Of a DNA stretch of 64,000 bases, positions 10,007 through 19,984 are shown piece by piece. Each line of letters begins with the position of its first letter. Within the stretch, counting starts at the first letter, position 1. The notes below the pieces were generated by a model that had not been told where the DNA came from, searched no databases, and saw only the letters and a program-made list of their open reading frames with translations. The stretch is from Spirochaetales bacterium Spiro_05. Lineage in GTDB: Bacteria; Spirochaetota; Spirochaetia; Sphaerochaetales; Sphaerochaetaceae. The stretch spans positions 24,482 through 88,481 of the forward strand of contig LVBG01000020.1 of NCBI GenBank assembly GCA_001603115.1, given 5' to 3'. Made by a program: the position numbers and the translations under genes.

Positions 10007-10606
10007 ATGGCAATAATCAAATCAGCATGGGAATTGGCGCTGGAGAAGACCGAAGCGCTCCAGGTCGACCCGGTTAAGATCAAGCATGACCTCAAGGTCA
10101 AGGAAGGGAGGCAGCTTGCTGCAACCTTTCTCAACGATATAGATGCAACGAAGGAAGCAACGGATAAGCAGTTTGCCCAGTATGCAGGCGAGGACAAGCA
10201 GTTGGTAAAGGAGGGCATGGCCCTCACACTGCTCTCCAACCTCTCCTTGCCACGCTCTGCCGCGTTCAAGGAATCTTTTGCCAAGGTAGTCCAGCTCGGC
10301 CTCATTGTGGCTGAAGGCAACGAGCAGGCAGGAGAGCTCATCAGTCAGCTGGAAGGGTTCTTCAGCCAGTATCTGGAGAACCAGGATGAATTGGTGGAGC
10401 GGATGAAACAGCAGTTCGCCCCCCATCTGGAGCAGAAGCAGGCACAGCTGCGCAAGCAGTACGGCCCGAACTTCATCCTCCGTCCTGAGCAGGATCCGGA
10501 GTTCATGAAACTCCTGGACAAACAGCTTGCTCAGTTGGATGAGCAGTACACCAACATCCTGAGCCAAGCCAAGGAACAGCTCAAGCAGATGCTCGGCATC
10601 GAATGA
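10007..10606 (+). CDS. Uncharacterised cytoplasmic protein, coiled-coil rich
   Basis: Single ORF with plausible upstream region and a downstream terminator; charged, Gln-rich; family not recognised with certainty. Confidence 0.7.
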   Translation: MAIIKSAWELALEKTEALQVDPVKIKHDLKVKEGRQLAATFLNDIDATKEATDKQFAQYAGEDKQLVKEGMALTLLSNLSLPRSAAFKESFAKVVQLGLIVAEGNEQAGELISQLEGFFSQYLENQDELVERMKQQFAPHLEQKQAQLRKQYGPNFILRPEQDPEFMKLLDKQLAQLDEQYTNILSQAKEQLKQMLGIE

Positions 10607-10616
10607 CAGAGACAAA

Positions 10617-10646
10617 GAAGCCTGCCGCCTGGCAGGTTTCCTTTTT
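10617..10646 (+). terminator. Rho-independent terminator
   Basis: AAGCCTGCCgcctGGCAGGTTTCCTTTTT. Confidence 0.8.
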
Positions 10647-10673
10647 CTCCTCAGATCCCAATAATCCGAAACG

Positions 10674-11201
10674 TCAGACTCTCTCCGATTCCAGCAGCAA
10701 TTGGTAAAGCACCAGATCCAGATAACGGTTGAACTTGTACCCGACTTCCCGCAGATGCCCGCACTTGCTGAAACCGAACCCCTCATGGAGGGCAATGGAA
10801 GCACTGTTATCGGCATCAATGACTGCAAGCAGGCAATGGCCGCCTGATGAGCGTGCATAGCCTATAAGCTCTGAAAGCAAGTAATGTGCATACCCTTTTC
10901 TGCGTTGCTCCTTTGCCACATAGATGGAGTGCTCATAGGTAAAGCGATACCCCTTCTTGGGTCTCCAAGGGCCATAGGTTGCAAATCCCGCTAGAAAGCC
11001 ATACTCATCAAGCACGCCCAACACGGGGTATCCATCATCCTGCTTCTGTTTCAGCCACTGGCGCAACTCATGCTCGCTTTTCGGCTCATAGTCATAGTTG
11101 CTGGTGGTATGTTCTATCACCTCATTGAGGATGGACAGCATTTGGTGCAGGTGTTCTTCGGTACAGGTAATGATCTGCATGATAGGTACTCCTGTTCCCA
11201 T
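10674..11201 (-). CDS. GNAT family N-acetyltransferase (phosphinothricin acetyltransferase-like)
   Basis: EHSIYVAKEQRRKGYAHYLLSELIGYA; LAVIDADNSASIALHEGFGF. Confidence 0.83.
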   Translation of the reverse strand: MGTGVPIMQIITCTEEHLHQMLSILNEVIEHTTSNYDYEPKSEHELRQWLKQKQDDGYPVLGVLDEYGFLAGFATYGPWRPKKGYRFTYEHSIYVAKEQRRKGYAHYLLSELIGYARSSGGHCLLAVIDADNSASIALHEGFGFSKCGHLREVGYKFNRYLDLVLYQLLLESERV

Positions 11202-11227
11202 CGTACAAGAACAAAAGCACCCAAGAC

Positions 11228-11258
11228 AAGAACAGAGCCGCCCCTTTCGGGACGGCTC
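11228..11258 (-). terminator. Rho-independent terminator of malic enzyme gene
   Basis: Minus strand GAGCCGTCCCGAAAGGGGCGGCTCTGTTCTT. Confidence 0.7.
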
Positions 11259-11280
11259 GGTGATGTACTCTGAAAGATTC

Positions 11281-12570
11281 TCAGTTCCAGTACTTCTCCA
11301 TCCGCTTCACCAAGGAAACACGATATGCTTCCCAATCGGTGATGGGCTTCTGGGCAAGACCTTCCTCACACGCAGCCTTTGCTACGGCAACAGCTTCCCA
11401 TTCGATGACACGGGGGTCGAACGGCTTGGGAACGATGTAGTTGCGGCCGAAGCTGAACTTCTGCCCACCATAGGCTTTCTCAACCGAAGCAGGAACCGGT
11501 TCCTTGGCCAGAGCTGCAAGAGCCTTGGCAGCCGCCATCTTCATGCCTTCGCTGATGATGACCGAACGGACATCAAGTGCGCCGCGGAAGATGAAGGGGA
11601 AGCCGAGCACGTTGTTGATCTGGTTGGGATAGTCGCTTCTTCCCGTTGCCATGATGAGGTCGCTTCGGGTGGCCATTGCCAGCTCGTAGCCAATCTCAGG
11701 ATTCGGGTTGGACATGGCGAAAACCACAGGGTCCTTGGCCATGGAGAGCAACATCTCCGGAGTCACACAGTCTGCAACCGAAAGGCCCATCAGGACATCG
11801 GCACCGACCAAGGCTTCTGCGAGGGTGCGGGCTTTGTCCGAGGTGGCAAACTCCTCTTTCTCTGGCGTCATGCCAACCGTTCTGCCTTGGTAGATGACTC
11901 CCTTGCTGTCCGCCATGATGATGTGCTCGCGCTTCACCCCTGCTGCTACAAACATCTTGGCACAGGAGATACCGGCAGCACCTGCTCCGTTGACCACTAC
12001 CTTGATGTCCTCAAGCTTCTTGCCCACAATTTCACAGCTGTTCATCAAGCCTGCAGTGGCGATGATGGCAGTTCCGTGCTGGTCATCATGGAAGATGGGA
12101 ATATTGCATTGCTTGATCAGTTCCTGTTCGATCCTGAAGCACTCGGGTCCCTTGATGTCCTCAAGGTTTACTCCACCGAAGGTCGGGCTCATCGCCTTCA
12201 CCATCTCGATGATCTTGTCCGGATCCTTCTCGTCAAGCTCGATATCGAACACATCGATGTCGGCAAATCTCTTGAAGAGAACACCCTTTCCTTCCATAAC
12301 AGGCTTGCTGGCCAAAGCCCCACGGTCGCCAAGACCGAGGATGGCTGTCCCATTGGAAATGACTGCCACCAAGTTCCCCTTTGAGGTGTACTTGTAGGCA
12401 TCCTCAGGGTTGTCGGCAATGGCGAGCACCGGCTTTGCAACACCGGGGGTGTAGGCAAGGCCCAGATCGGCTGCCGTCTGGCAGGGCTTGGAGGGTACTA
12501 CCGAGACCTTGCCCGGAACACCGTCCATCATGTGATACTCAAGCGCACGCTTGGTCAAATCATCTTGCAT
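11281..12570 (-). CDS. NAD(P)-dependent malic enzyme
   Basis: LGLAYTPGVAKPVLAI, FHDDQHGTAIIATAGL, VVNGAGAAGISCAK; start taken at MQDDLTKR. Confidence 0.9.
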   Translation of the reverse strand: MQDDLTKRALEYHMMDGVPGKVSVVPSKPCQTAADLGLAYTPGVAKPVLAIADNPEDAYKYTSKGNLVAVISNGTAILGLGDRGALASKPVMEGKGVLFKRFADIDVFDIELDEKDPDKIIEMVKAMSPTFGGVNLEDIKGPECFRIEQELIKQCNIPIFHDDQHGTAIIATAGLMNSCEIVGKKLEDIKVVVNGAGAAGISCAKMFVAAGVKREHIIMADSKGVIYQGRTVGMTPEKEEFATSDKARTLAEALVGADVLMGLSVADCVTPEMLLSMAKDPVVFAMSNPNPEIGYELAMATRSDLIMATGRSDYPNQINNVLGFPFIFRGALDVRSVIISEGMKMAAAKALAALAKEPVPASVEKAYGGQKFSFGRNYIVPKPFDPRVIEWEAVAVAKAACEEGLAQKPITDWEAYRVSLVKRMEKYWN

Positions 12571-12589
12571 TATCGTAGCTCCTTTTCCC

Positions 12590-13732
12590 TTATTTCTTCT
12601 CAAAATCCCAATTGTAGTTCATTTTGTAGCGGTCGCGGAGTGTGACCATCACCTTCTGCAAGGACGGAGGAACGGGGCACCCATGTTCTTTTCGGAACTG
12701 GTAGGCCAAATGCTCCTTCTCGCCTGCGGTGAAGATGTAGTCTTCGCCCGGAGCCTTCTTGCTCTCCCTCAGTTCACGGCAGATGGTGCCTGCGATGCGC
12801 TTGAAGGTATCCAGACCCATGAAGTGCTCAGGGTCGATGGCGATGAAGAAGTGCCCAAGCGGGTATGGAATGGCCTTGTGATCATCATCAAAGCCATTGA
12901 GGGCCTTCATCCAGGAACCGTCCTGCAAGGCTGCAGAGAGAATCTCCACCACGGTTGCATAGCCAAAACCCTTGTAGCCACCGGTCACCTCGCCGATGCC
13001 CCCGAGCGGGGTTAGGGCTGCCTTGCCGGTGGTGAGGTCTTCAAGCACCTGCTGCGTATCGGTACGGGTCTTTCCCTCATGGTCGAGTACCCAACCTGCA
13101 GGGAGGGCCTTTCCAGCTCGTCCGTACACCTCAATCTTGCCACGCTGGGTGACACTGGTTGCACAGTCAAGCACAAAGGGGAACTCCTCATCGGTCGGGA
13201 AGCCGAACGTGAGGGGGTTGGTTCCCAGCATGTTCTCCACCCCGTGGGTGGGAGCGATGGAGGGCCTTGCATTGGTACCGGTAATACCAAGCATACCTTT
13301 TTCGGTAGCCATGGTGGCGAAGTAGCCGGCAATACCGTAGTGGTTCGAGTTGCGTACCACAACCATGCCCAGACCATACTTCTTTGCCTTCTCGATAGCC
13401 ATTTCCATCGCCTTGTATCCGGCGACGTGGCCCATGCCGTTGTGGGCGTCCAGGACTGCGGTTGCATCCTTGTCCTTGATCACCTCAATCTCGGTGACCG
13501 GATTCATGATGCCCATGTCGATGCGGTCGATGTAGATCGGCTTGAGTCTTCCGATGCCATGGCTGTCGATGCCACGCTTATCACTCTCAATGAGGACATC
13601 ACCGATGATCTTTGCGTCGGCAGCGGGAACCCCGGCATGCACCAACGCCTCTTCCATGAACGACTCCAGGTCCTCGAACGGGATCCAGGCACAATCGTGA
13701 TACTGCTCGGCATACGTATCCATATACTTCAT
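12590..13732 (-). CDS. Malate/L-lactate dehydrogenase (Ldh2 family)
   Basis: ESDKRGIDSHGIGRL, VVVRNSNHYGIAGYFA, ATSVTQRGKIEVY. Confidence 0.87.
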   Translation of the reverse strand: MKYMDTYAEQYHDCAWIPFEDLESFMEEALVHAGVPAADAKIIGDVLIESDKRGIDSHGIGRLKPIYIDRIDMGIMNPVTEIEVIKDKDATAVLDAHNGMGHVAGYKAMEMAIEKAKKYGLGMVVVRNSNHYGIAGYFATMATEKGMLGITGTNARPSIAPTHGVENMLGTNPLTFGFPTDEEFPFVLDCATSVTQRGKIEVYGRAGKALPAGWVLDHEGKTRTDTQQVLEDLTTGKAALTPLGGIGEVTGGYKGFGYATVVEILSAALQDGSWMKALNGFDDDHKAIPYPLGHFFIAIDPEHFMGLDTFKRIAGTICRELRESKKAPGEDYIFTAGEKEHLAYQFRKEHGCPVPPSLQKVMVTLRDRYKMNYNWDFEKK

Positions 13733-13744
13733 TCGGTTCTCCTC

Positions 13745-14530
13745 CTACACCTCTGTAGTTGCTACGATTATCTGAAGATCCTCCGGGATCTCCATCTGTT
13801 TCACCAAATCAGCTCCCCGCTCGTCGGTGACCAATGCATCGACCAAGTCCAGGGAGACAGTCTTGAAATTCGAAACCACCCCAATCTTGTTGCTTGAGGC
13901 AACAACGATGACCCTCCCTACCGTATGTTCGATCATGGCGCGGGTGGTGTCGGCTTCCTCAAGAATGGGAGTGGTAAGTCCGGCCGACGGACTGAAGCCG
14001 TCGACTCCGATGATTGCCTTATTGGCATGTATCTGGCTGATGAGCATCGAGGCCAAGGAACCCGATACGGAGTGGCTGCGGCTGCGGTACACGCCGCCTG
14101 CAAGGATGAGACGGATGTGTTCGCTTTCCTTGCACAGCCAGATGGCATCGATGTTGTTGGTGACGATGGTCACTTTCTTCTGAAGATCCACCACCGCACG
14201 AATAACCTCGAAGGTGGTGGAACCGCTGTTGATGTAGAGTGTGTCACCCTCCTCGACCAGCTTTGCAACGGCTTTGCCGATAGCTTCCTTCTCCTTGGGA
14301 TACTCACTTGCTTTCTGCAGGTAATCGGGCTCAACCGGCAAGTTGCGCCGCATGGTTGCCCCACCGTGGGTGCGCTCCACCAGACCCTTGGTGGCCAGCT
14401 GGTCCAGATCGCGGCGGATGGTAAGTTCACTGACCCCAAGTTGCTCGGCAAGAGAACCCACATTGACCGAACCCTGGGTTTTCACCAGGGAGAGGATGAA
14501 CTGTTGTCTGCCGGCAGGAATGGTTGACAT
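13745..14530 (-). CDS. DeoR/GlpR-family transcriptional regulator
   Basis: N-terminal HTH (RQQFILSLVKTQGSVNVGSLAEQLGVSELTIRRDLDQLATKGLVERTHGGA) and sugar-phosphate sensor domain. Confidence 0.88.
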   Translation of the reverse strand: MSTIPAGRQQFILSLVKTQGSVNVGSLAEQLGVSELTIRRDLDQLATKGLVERTHGGATMRRNLPVEPDYLQKASEYPKEKEAIGKAVAKLVEEGDTLYINSGSTTFEVIRAVVDLQKKVTIVTNNIDAIWLCKESEHIRLILAGGVYRSRSHSVSGSLASMLISQIHANKAIIGVDGFSPSAGLTTPILEEADTTRAMIEHTVGRVIVVASSNKIGVVSNFKTVSLDLVDALVTDERGADLVKQMEIPEDLQIIVATTEV

Positions 14531-14764
14531 GAACGTTTCCTTGAATGTTTTTGTACTTTTTTACCAATACAACCCCATGATACAATCAAAAACATTCAAC
14601 TGTCAAGAAAAATACCTTCACCTCACTCATGTTGATGAAATACTCCGTAAAAAGTTCACCAACCATCAATTAGGGTTTTCCAACCACGACTTTCAACGCA
14701 ATCAGCACAATCCCCCCTTGATTATCACTCGGAAACCTGCTATGTTCATCAATGCCTATCGCAT

Positions 14765-14836
14765 GGTGCCATACCCAAGTGGTAAGGGAAAGGTCTGCAA
14801 AACCTTGATGCATCGGTTCGAATCCGATTGGCACCT
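14765..14836 (+). tRNA. tRNA-Cys (GCA anticodon)
   Basis: GGTGCCA/TGGCACC acceptor stem, AAGGT-CTGCAAA-ACCTT anticodon arm, ATCGG-TTCGAAT-CCGAT T-arm; CCA not encoded. Confidence 0.93.
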
Positions 14837-14841
14837 CTTGA

Positions 14842-14873
14842 AAGAGCCGCTGAGATCCAGCGGCTCTTTCTCT
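14842..14873 (+). terminator. Terminator of tRNA-Cys
   Basis: AGAGCCGCTG-agatc-CAGCGGCTCTTTCTCTG. Confidence 0.8.
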
Positions 14874-14886
14874 GTTCAGCGATAGA

Positions 14887-15107
14887 CTATACCTCGGGGA
14901 ACGAGATATCCACGGTTCTCTTCTTTTTCACACAGTCAGCCAGATACAGATTGATGATGGTCTGGTAAGCTATCCCCGTATTCTGTGCAAGTTGCTTGAA
15001 ATAAGAAACAGTTTCAGAGTCCAGTCTGATGGTCACTTGTTGTTTCGGTAGCTTATGAATATACGGGTTTTTGATCCCTTTTGAAAAATCATATTCTGCT
15101 TTCATTG

Positions 15108-15111
<4 letters not shown>
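14887..15111 (-). CDS. BrnA/CopG-like antitoxin
   Basis: KQQVTIRLDSETVSYFKQLAQNTGIAYQTIINLYLADCVKK; overlaps the end of brnT. Confidence 0.8.
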
Positions 15112-15422
<311 letters not shown>

Positions 15423-15627
15423 TTATCCGTCAATATATGCTGCTTGCAAAACAGTGCAATCGGTACTTTCAGCTACAGACAACGCCATGCCAGTATCTTG
15501 CATCTATGTATCCAACAAATAATCTCTTCGGTACAGCCTAAAGAGTTACTGACCATGATTGGGATCCCATTACTCCTAATCCAGATTATGTCAAATTCCA
15601 AAATCATCAGATGCATCCAATTATTGG

Positions 15628-17124
15628 CTACCTGTATGAATCATGTGTCCTAAACGTTTGCAGCGAGCTTTTGGGGTGCTGCGGATCGCTCATGACCAAC
15701 AAGTTTTTCGCCACAAGCGGAAACACGTAGTTCTTCGTGAAATAGGCAACCGATTTGAATCCGAAATACTCAGCAAGTTCTTTCCTGGTTTTCGGAGTCT
15801 TGCAAAAGGCCAGAATCATTATTTCAGATTCTGAAAGATTCTCTACGTCCGCTTGCTCAAATCCTGTACGCTTATACAGCGTTACGGTAAAGAGTCCTCG
15901 TGATGATTCAAATACTGGATCTGGGTTTCCTGCCTCTCGCATGACCCGATAGATGGTAGGAATACCCGAATACCGGTTTTCAGTAAGTGACAAGAGCTCC
16001 ATGGAAGTGGCAAGAACGGGATTCCGTGTATCAGGCTGTATTTTGCCCAGTTGATCGAGTGTAATTCGACCGTATAAACCTCCGGGATTTTTTACCTCCA
16101 TCCGATTTTCATACATGATCAGCTGGATAGGCATACCTTCTGCATGAATGCTGTAGTCCCTATGGATGAGGGCATTCAGGATTACTTCCCTTATTGCAAC
16201 CATTGGGTAATCGGTAGTATCAGTCCGTATTCCAGTGTTTGCATCGACAATGGTGCGTACTTTCATATTATTCTTAATGAAAACAAGTGCATTGGTAAGC
16301 ATATCTTCCAGTGTACCTTCAATACGTTTGTTGTCGGTGAATCGCTCATTATGTGCACCGATATCACCGATACGGACACCTGGAATGGAAATGGCATTGA
16401 TGGTAAGCTGCGGAAAGTATGCCTGGGGATACGGACAAAACAAGAGAACTGCACTCATGGTGGGGCGTCCGTCCACAATCATACTCATCAGACCCAATAT
16501 CTGTTGATAATCCAGCTTGGCTAGGTTGGGCTTGTTGGATCGAAGCCTCAGAATATAACGTTGCAGGGCATCCTTATCCAGCGAAGTTTCTTGCGCACCC
16601 TCAATGGGGCGAATATCATCCCGGTATTTTTTTCTATACGCTTCATAACTGAAAACTTCATACTCTGACATCGGTTCATCAGACTGCCCTACACGGATAT
16701 AAGAACCCTTGAGTCGCCCCTTACCACCGTAATGACAAGGACGATCGACAATATCTACTGCTGGGATTTCTGCAGACAGGAAGAACATCCCATCTTCCTC
16801 GCAGACTGTAATAAGGGGCCTGATTTTTGGAACCATTTCGTTGCACTGCTCTACAATCTTATTCTGTAAATCTGCTGGATCGTACACTCCTACTTTCTGA
16901 AAACCTTTCTTCTCATCGATGCCAAAGAGAATGACACCCCCCTCATCCTGATTTGAAAAGCTGGACAAAGTATCATAGAGTCGCTTTGGATTACCATCAT
17001 GTACTGCTTTGATCTCCAAAGTCTGGCCTTCCATCCGTCGACTCGTTACATCATTGATGATCGCTTTCAGTTCATCTGTTGTCATGCAGAATATGTCCTC
17101 CCACTCGTATGGTACATTCAGCAC
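15628..17124 (-). CDS. AlbA_2-type (Schlafen AlbA) DNA-binding/ATP-binding transcriptional regulator
   Basis: LEIKAVHDGNPKRLYDTLSSFSNQDEGGVILFGIDEKKGF; YPMVAIREVILNALIHRDYSIHAEGMPIQL; C-terminal HTH-like region. Confidence 0.82.
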   Translation of the reverse strand: MLNVPYEWEDIFCMTTDELKAIINDVTSRRMEGQTLEIKAVHDGNPKRLYDTLSSFSNQDEGGVILFGIDEKKGFQKVGVYDPADLQNKIVEQCNEMVPKIRPLITVCEEDGMFFLSAEIPAVDIVDRPCHYGGKGRLKGSYIRVGQSDEPMSEYEVFSYEAYRKKYRDDIRPIEGAQETSLDKDALQRYILRLRSNKPNLAKLDYQQILGLMSMIVDGRPTMSAVLLFCPYPQAYFPQLTINAISIPGVRIGDIGAHNERFTDNKRIEGTLEDMLTNALVFIKNNMKVRTIVDANTGIRTDTTDYPMVAIREVILNALIHRDYSIHAEGMPIQLIMYENRMEVKNPGGLYGRITLDQLGKIQPDTRNPVLATSMELLSLTENRYSGIPTIYRVMREAGNPDPVFESSRGLFTVTLYKRTGFEQADVENLSESEIMILAFCKTPKTRKELAEYFGFKSVAYFTKNYVFPLVAKNLLVMSDPQHPKSSLQTFRTHDSYR

Positions 17125-17150
17125 ACCACAATTTCACTTGATTCCAAGTA

Positions 17151-17228
17151 TTTTTAACTTGTTTTTCCAGTTTTTACAAATTTTTCACTTGTTTTCACTA
17201 ATTTTTAAGATTTTTTCTCTCATTTTTT
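17151..17228. promoter_or_regulatory. Phased T-tract (intrinsically curved) DNA
   Basis: Eight T4-T6 tracts starting at 17151, 17162, 17171, 17181, 17192, 17202, 17211, 17223; mean spacing about 10.3 bp. Confidence 0.7.
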
Positions 17229-17241
17229 CCTTCAGCAAAGG

Positions 17242-17272
17242 CAAAATAGAAAGGAGGGGTTTCCCCCTCCCC
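17242..17272 (-). terminator. Terminator of liv operon
   Basis: Minus strand GGGGAGGGGGAAACCCCTCCTTTCTATTTT. Confidence 0.75.
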
Positions 17273-17301
17273 AAGCGTTCAATAGTTGAACAACCTTTTG
17301 C

Positions 17302-18015
17302 TTACTTGGATTTGCCCAGGTATGCGAACTTGATCTCCTCATTCTCCAGCAGTTCCCTGCCGGGTCCGGTGAGAGTGATGTTCCCTGTCTCCATGACATA
17401 GCCGGTATGCGCAGTGCGCAAGGCGACGTTGGCGTTCTGCTCGATCAGGAGCACCGTAACACCCGCCTCGTTGATGCGCTTGATGATGGAGAAGATGTCT
17501 TTCACCACTAAGGGGGCAAGCCCCAGGGAGGGCTCATCCATCATGATCATCTTCGGGTTGGCCATCAGTGCGCGGCCTACAGCCAGCATCTGCTGCTCAC
17601 CACCGGAGAGCGTGCCGGCCAGCTGCCAGTGACGCTCCTTGAGGCGGGGGAAAAGCTCATAGACACGTTCCAGGCTCTGCTGCTCGTGGGCTTTGTCCTG
17701 AAGGTACCCCCCGATCTTGAGGTTCTCCAAGGTGGTAAGGTTCGGGAACACCCTGCGTCCTTCGGGAACGAGCACAAGGCCCATTTCCACAATCTTGCGG
17801 GTATCCATGCCGTTGAGCTTCACACCATTGTAGGTGATCGTGCCGCTGGTGATGGGTACCAGCCCCATGATCGAGCGCAAGGTGGTGGACTTACCCGCCC
17901 CATTGGCACCGATGAGGGTGATGATCTTTCCTTCATCCACGGCAAACGTAATTCCATTCAGGGCGACAATGCCGCCATAGCAGACCTTAAGGTCCTGTAT
18001 TTCCAGTAAACTCAT
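17302..18015 (-). CDS. livF: Branched-chain amino acid ABC transporter ATPase LivF
   Basis: Walker A GANGAGKSTTLRSIMG; LSGGEQQMLAVGRALMANPKMIMMDEPSLGLAP. Confidence 0.92.
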   Translation of the reverse strand: MSLLEIQDLKVCYGGIVALNGITFAVDEGKIITLIGANGAGKSTTLRSIMGLVPITSGTITYNGVKLNGMDTRKIVEMGLVLVPEGRRVFPNLTTLENLKIGGYLQDKAHEQQSLERVYELFPRLKERHWQLAGTLSGGEQQMLAVGRALMANPKMIMMDEPSLGLAPLVVKDIFSIIKRINEAGVTVLLIEQNANVALRTAHTGYVMETGNITLTGPGRELLENEEIKFAYLGKSK

Positions 18016-18851
18016 GCTTCATCCACCCCCAAGTATGCCCTGATGACTGCAGGATCGTTCTGGACCTCCGCAGGAGTTCCCTGAGCGATGGTCTTTCCAT
18101 AATCCAGGACATAGATGGTGTCCGAGATATCCATGACCAGGTTCATGTGATGCTCGATCAGGAAAACGGTCAGGTTGAACGACTCCTTGATCTCCTTGAT
18201 GAACAGGGACAACTCCTCGGTCTCCTTCGGGTTCATGCCTGCGGCAGGCTCGTCAAGCAGGAGCAGCTTCGGTCCGGTTGCCAAGGCGCGTGCTATCTCA
18301 AGCCTTCTTTGCTTGCCGTACGGCAAGGAGGATGACTTCTCATCCCGGTTGGCCAGAAGCCCTACCCGTTCCAACAACGCCTCGGTGTCCTCAAGCATCT
18401 TCGCTTCCTCCTCCCTGTTGAGCATGAAGGTGGAACGGAAGAGCCCTGCCTTGATGTGGCAGTGCTTGGCAATGAGCACATTCTCAAAGACCGTCAGGTC
18501 CTTGAACAGGCGGATGTTCTGGAAGGTGCGGGCCATACCAAGGCGTGTGATCTTATCAGGGGTGTTGACCACCTGCTTCTCAAACGGGGTCTTGTAGGTC
18601 CCGTTGTAGATCTTCTTCATCTTGGAGCGCGGGTAGTTCTCCCCTATCACCAGATCGTCAAAGGTAACCCTGCCGTTTGACGGCTGGTACCCACCGGTGA
18701 TGACGTTGAAGGCCGTCGTCTTGCCGGCTCCGTTGGGGCCGATGAGAGCGGTAATCCTGTCCTTCTCGATTTCGATGTTCAAATCGTCGACGGCAACAAC
18801 ACCGCCGAATTGCATCGTGATGTGTTCGGTTTTCAGGAGGATCTCTTTCAT
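18012..18851 (-). CDS. livG: Branched-chain amino acid ABC transporter ATPase LivG
   Basis: GPNGAGKTTAFNVITGGYQP; LEIARALATGPKLLLLDEPAAGMNPKET. Confidence 0.92.
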   Translation of the reverse strand: MKEILLKTEHITMQFGGVVAVDDLNIEIEKDRITALIGPNGAGKTTAFNVITGGYQPSNGRVTFDDLVIGENYPRSKMKKIYNGTYKTPFEKQVVNTPDKITRLGMARTFQNIRLFKDLTVFENVLIAKHCHIKAGLFRSTFMLNREEEAKMLEDTEALLERVGLLANRDEKSSSLPYGKQRRLEIARALATGPKLLLLDEPAAGMNPKETEELSLFIKEIKESFNLTVFLIEHHMNLVMDISDTIYVLDYGKTIAQGTPAEVQNDPAVIRAYLGVDEA

Positions 18852-19984
18852 TTCTTGCCTCCTTCTTTCGAACGCTTGAACTTCAAGCGTTTGAGTATCC
18901 TATCCCAGCTGAACTCATTGGTTCCCATGATGCCTCTGCGGTAGATGAGGACGACGATCATCAGGAGGATGGAGAAGATGACCATTCTGAAGCCGGTGCG
19001 GAAAAGCGGCACCTGCCACGATCCTATCAGAAGCGGCTGGTCGAAGAACCGCAGCCACCACTCTTTTGCCGCAGTGACCAGGAAAGCACTGAGCACAGAG
19101 CCTGTGACGCTGCCGATACCACCGATGACGACGATGAGCAGGATGTCATAGGTAAGGGTGATGGAGAAGGTCTTTGCTTCGATGGAGCGCATGTACATGG
19201 CAAGCAAGCCGCCTGCAATGGCAGAGAAGAAAGAGCTGATGATAAAGCTCATCGACTTGTGCTTGAAGAGGTTAATTCCCATGGCTTCGGCTGCAATCTC
19301 ATCCTCGCGGATGGCCTTGAAGGCCCGCCCATAGGAGCTCTTGATCAGAAAGACGATGAAGACGATGCAGATGGACACCACAATGAAGGGGGTGATGAGC
19401 GAGGGAATGGCTCCCCAGAGCATGGGTGGGAAGTTGGGGATCTTGTTCAGCCCATAGGACCCGTTGGTGACCTGGTCGAACTGTGGGGAGGAGAAGATTG
19501 CCCTGACAATCTCAGAAAGACCCAAGGTCGCGATGGCCAGGTAGTCACTCTTCAGCCTGAGGACGGCGATACCGACTATCGCTGCTGCGAACGCTGCCAA
19601 AAGACCGCCGAGCAGAAGGGCTATGAAGGGGAAGATGATCTGGATGAACTCAGGAGAGGATGCAACCATCATCTTGAACGCCCTGATCGCAGGGTGTACC
19701 CCGTTCATATAGTAGACGCCATCCAGGTTCTGTACCGGGATGAGCAGGATGGCAGTGGTATAGGCTCCGATGGACATGAAGCCGGCTTGTCCGAGACTGA
19801 AGAGTCCGGTAAACCCGTTGAGCAGGTTCATGGAGACGGCAACCAGGGCAAGGATGACGCCCTTCTGCAAAACAGAAACGAGCATGCCATTCTGGAGCCG
19901 GTTTGCATTGAGCCAATAGAGGAAGACCATCAGCAAGGTCAAGACGATGATACTGTAGAGGTGGTTTCGCTTGATCTTCAACAT
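18848..19984 (-). CDS. livM: Branched-chain amino acid ABC transporter permease LivM
   Basis: NLLNGFTGLFSLGQAGFMSIGAYTTAIL; start trimmed to MLKIKRNH. Confidence 0.9.
   Translation of the reverse strand: MLKIKRNHLYSIIVLTLLMVFLYWLNANRLQNGMLVSVLQKGVILALVAVSMNLLNGFTGLFSLGQAGFMSIGAYTTAILLIPVQNLDGVYYMNGVHPAIRAFKMMVASSPEFIQIIFPFIALLLGGLLAAFAAAIVGIAVLRLKSDYLAIATLGLSEIVRAIFSSPQFDQVTNGSYGLNKIPNFPPMLWGAIPSLITPFIVVSICIVFIVFLIKSSYGRAFKAIREDEIAAEAMGINLFKHKSMSFIISSFFSAIAGGLLAMYMRSIEAKTFSITLTYDILLIVVIGGIGSVTGSVLSAFLVTAAKEWWLRFFDQPLLIGSWQVPLFRTGFRMVIFSILLMIVVLIYRRGIMGTNEFSWDRILKRLKFKRSKEGGKK

Noticed and set aside
11098-12384. Long plus-strand ORF (428 aa) opposite the malic enzyme
   Set aside because: Antisense shadow of a strongly coding frame; Cys/His/Arg-rich composition, no family resemblance. 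The same applies to 26179-27387 (+), 2470-3453 (-), 44903-45826 (+), 48639-49511 (-), 54455-55720 (-), 56019-57104 (-) and 58280-59305 (-).
15544-15650. Possible coding remnant VTDHDWDPITPNPDYVKFQNHQMHPIIGYLYESC on the plus strand
   Set aside because: Short open stretch without a start or recognised homology; may be chance.
15755-15765. Possible partial duplication of the tRNA-Cys T-arm (att site)
   Set aside because: Only a short partial resemblance to the T-loop region inside a coding gene; insufficient to call an attachment site.
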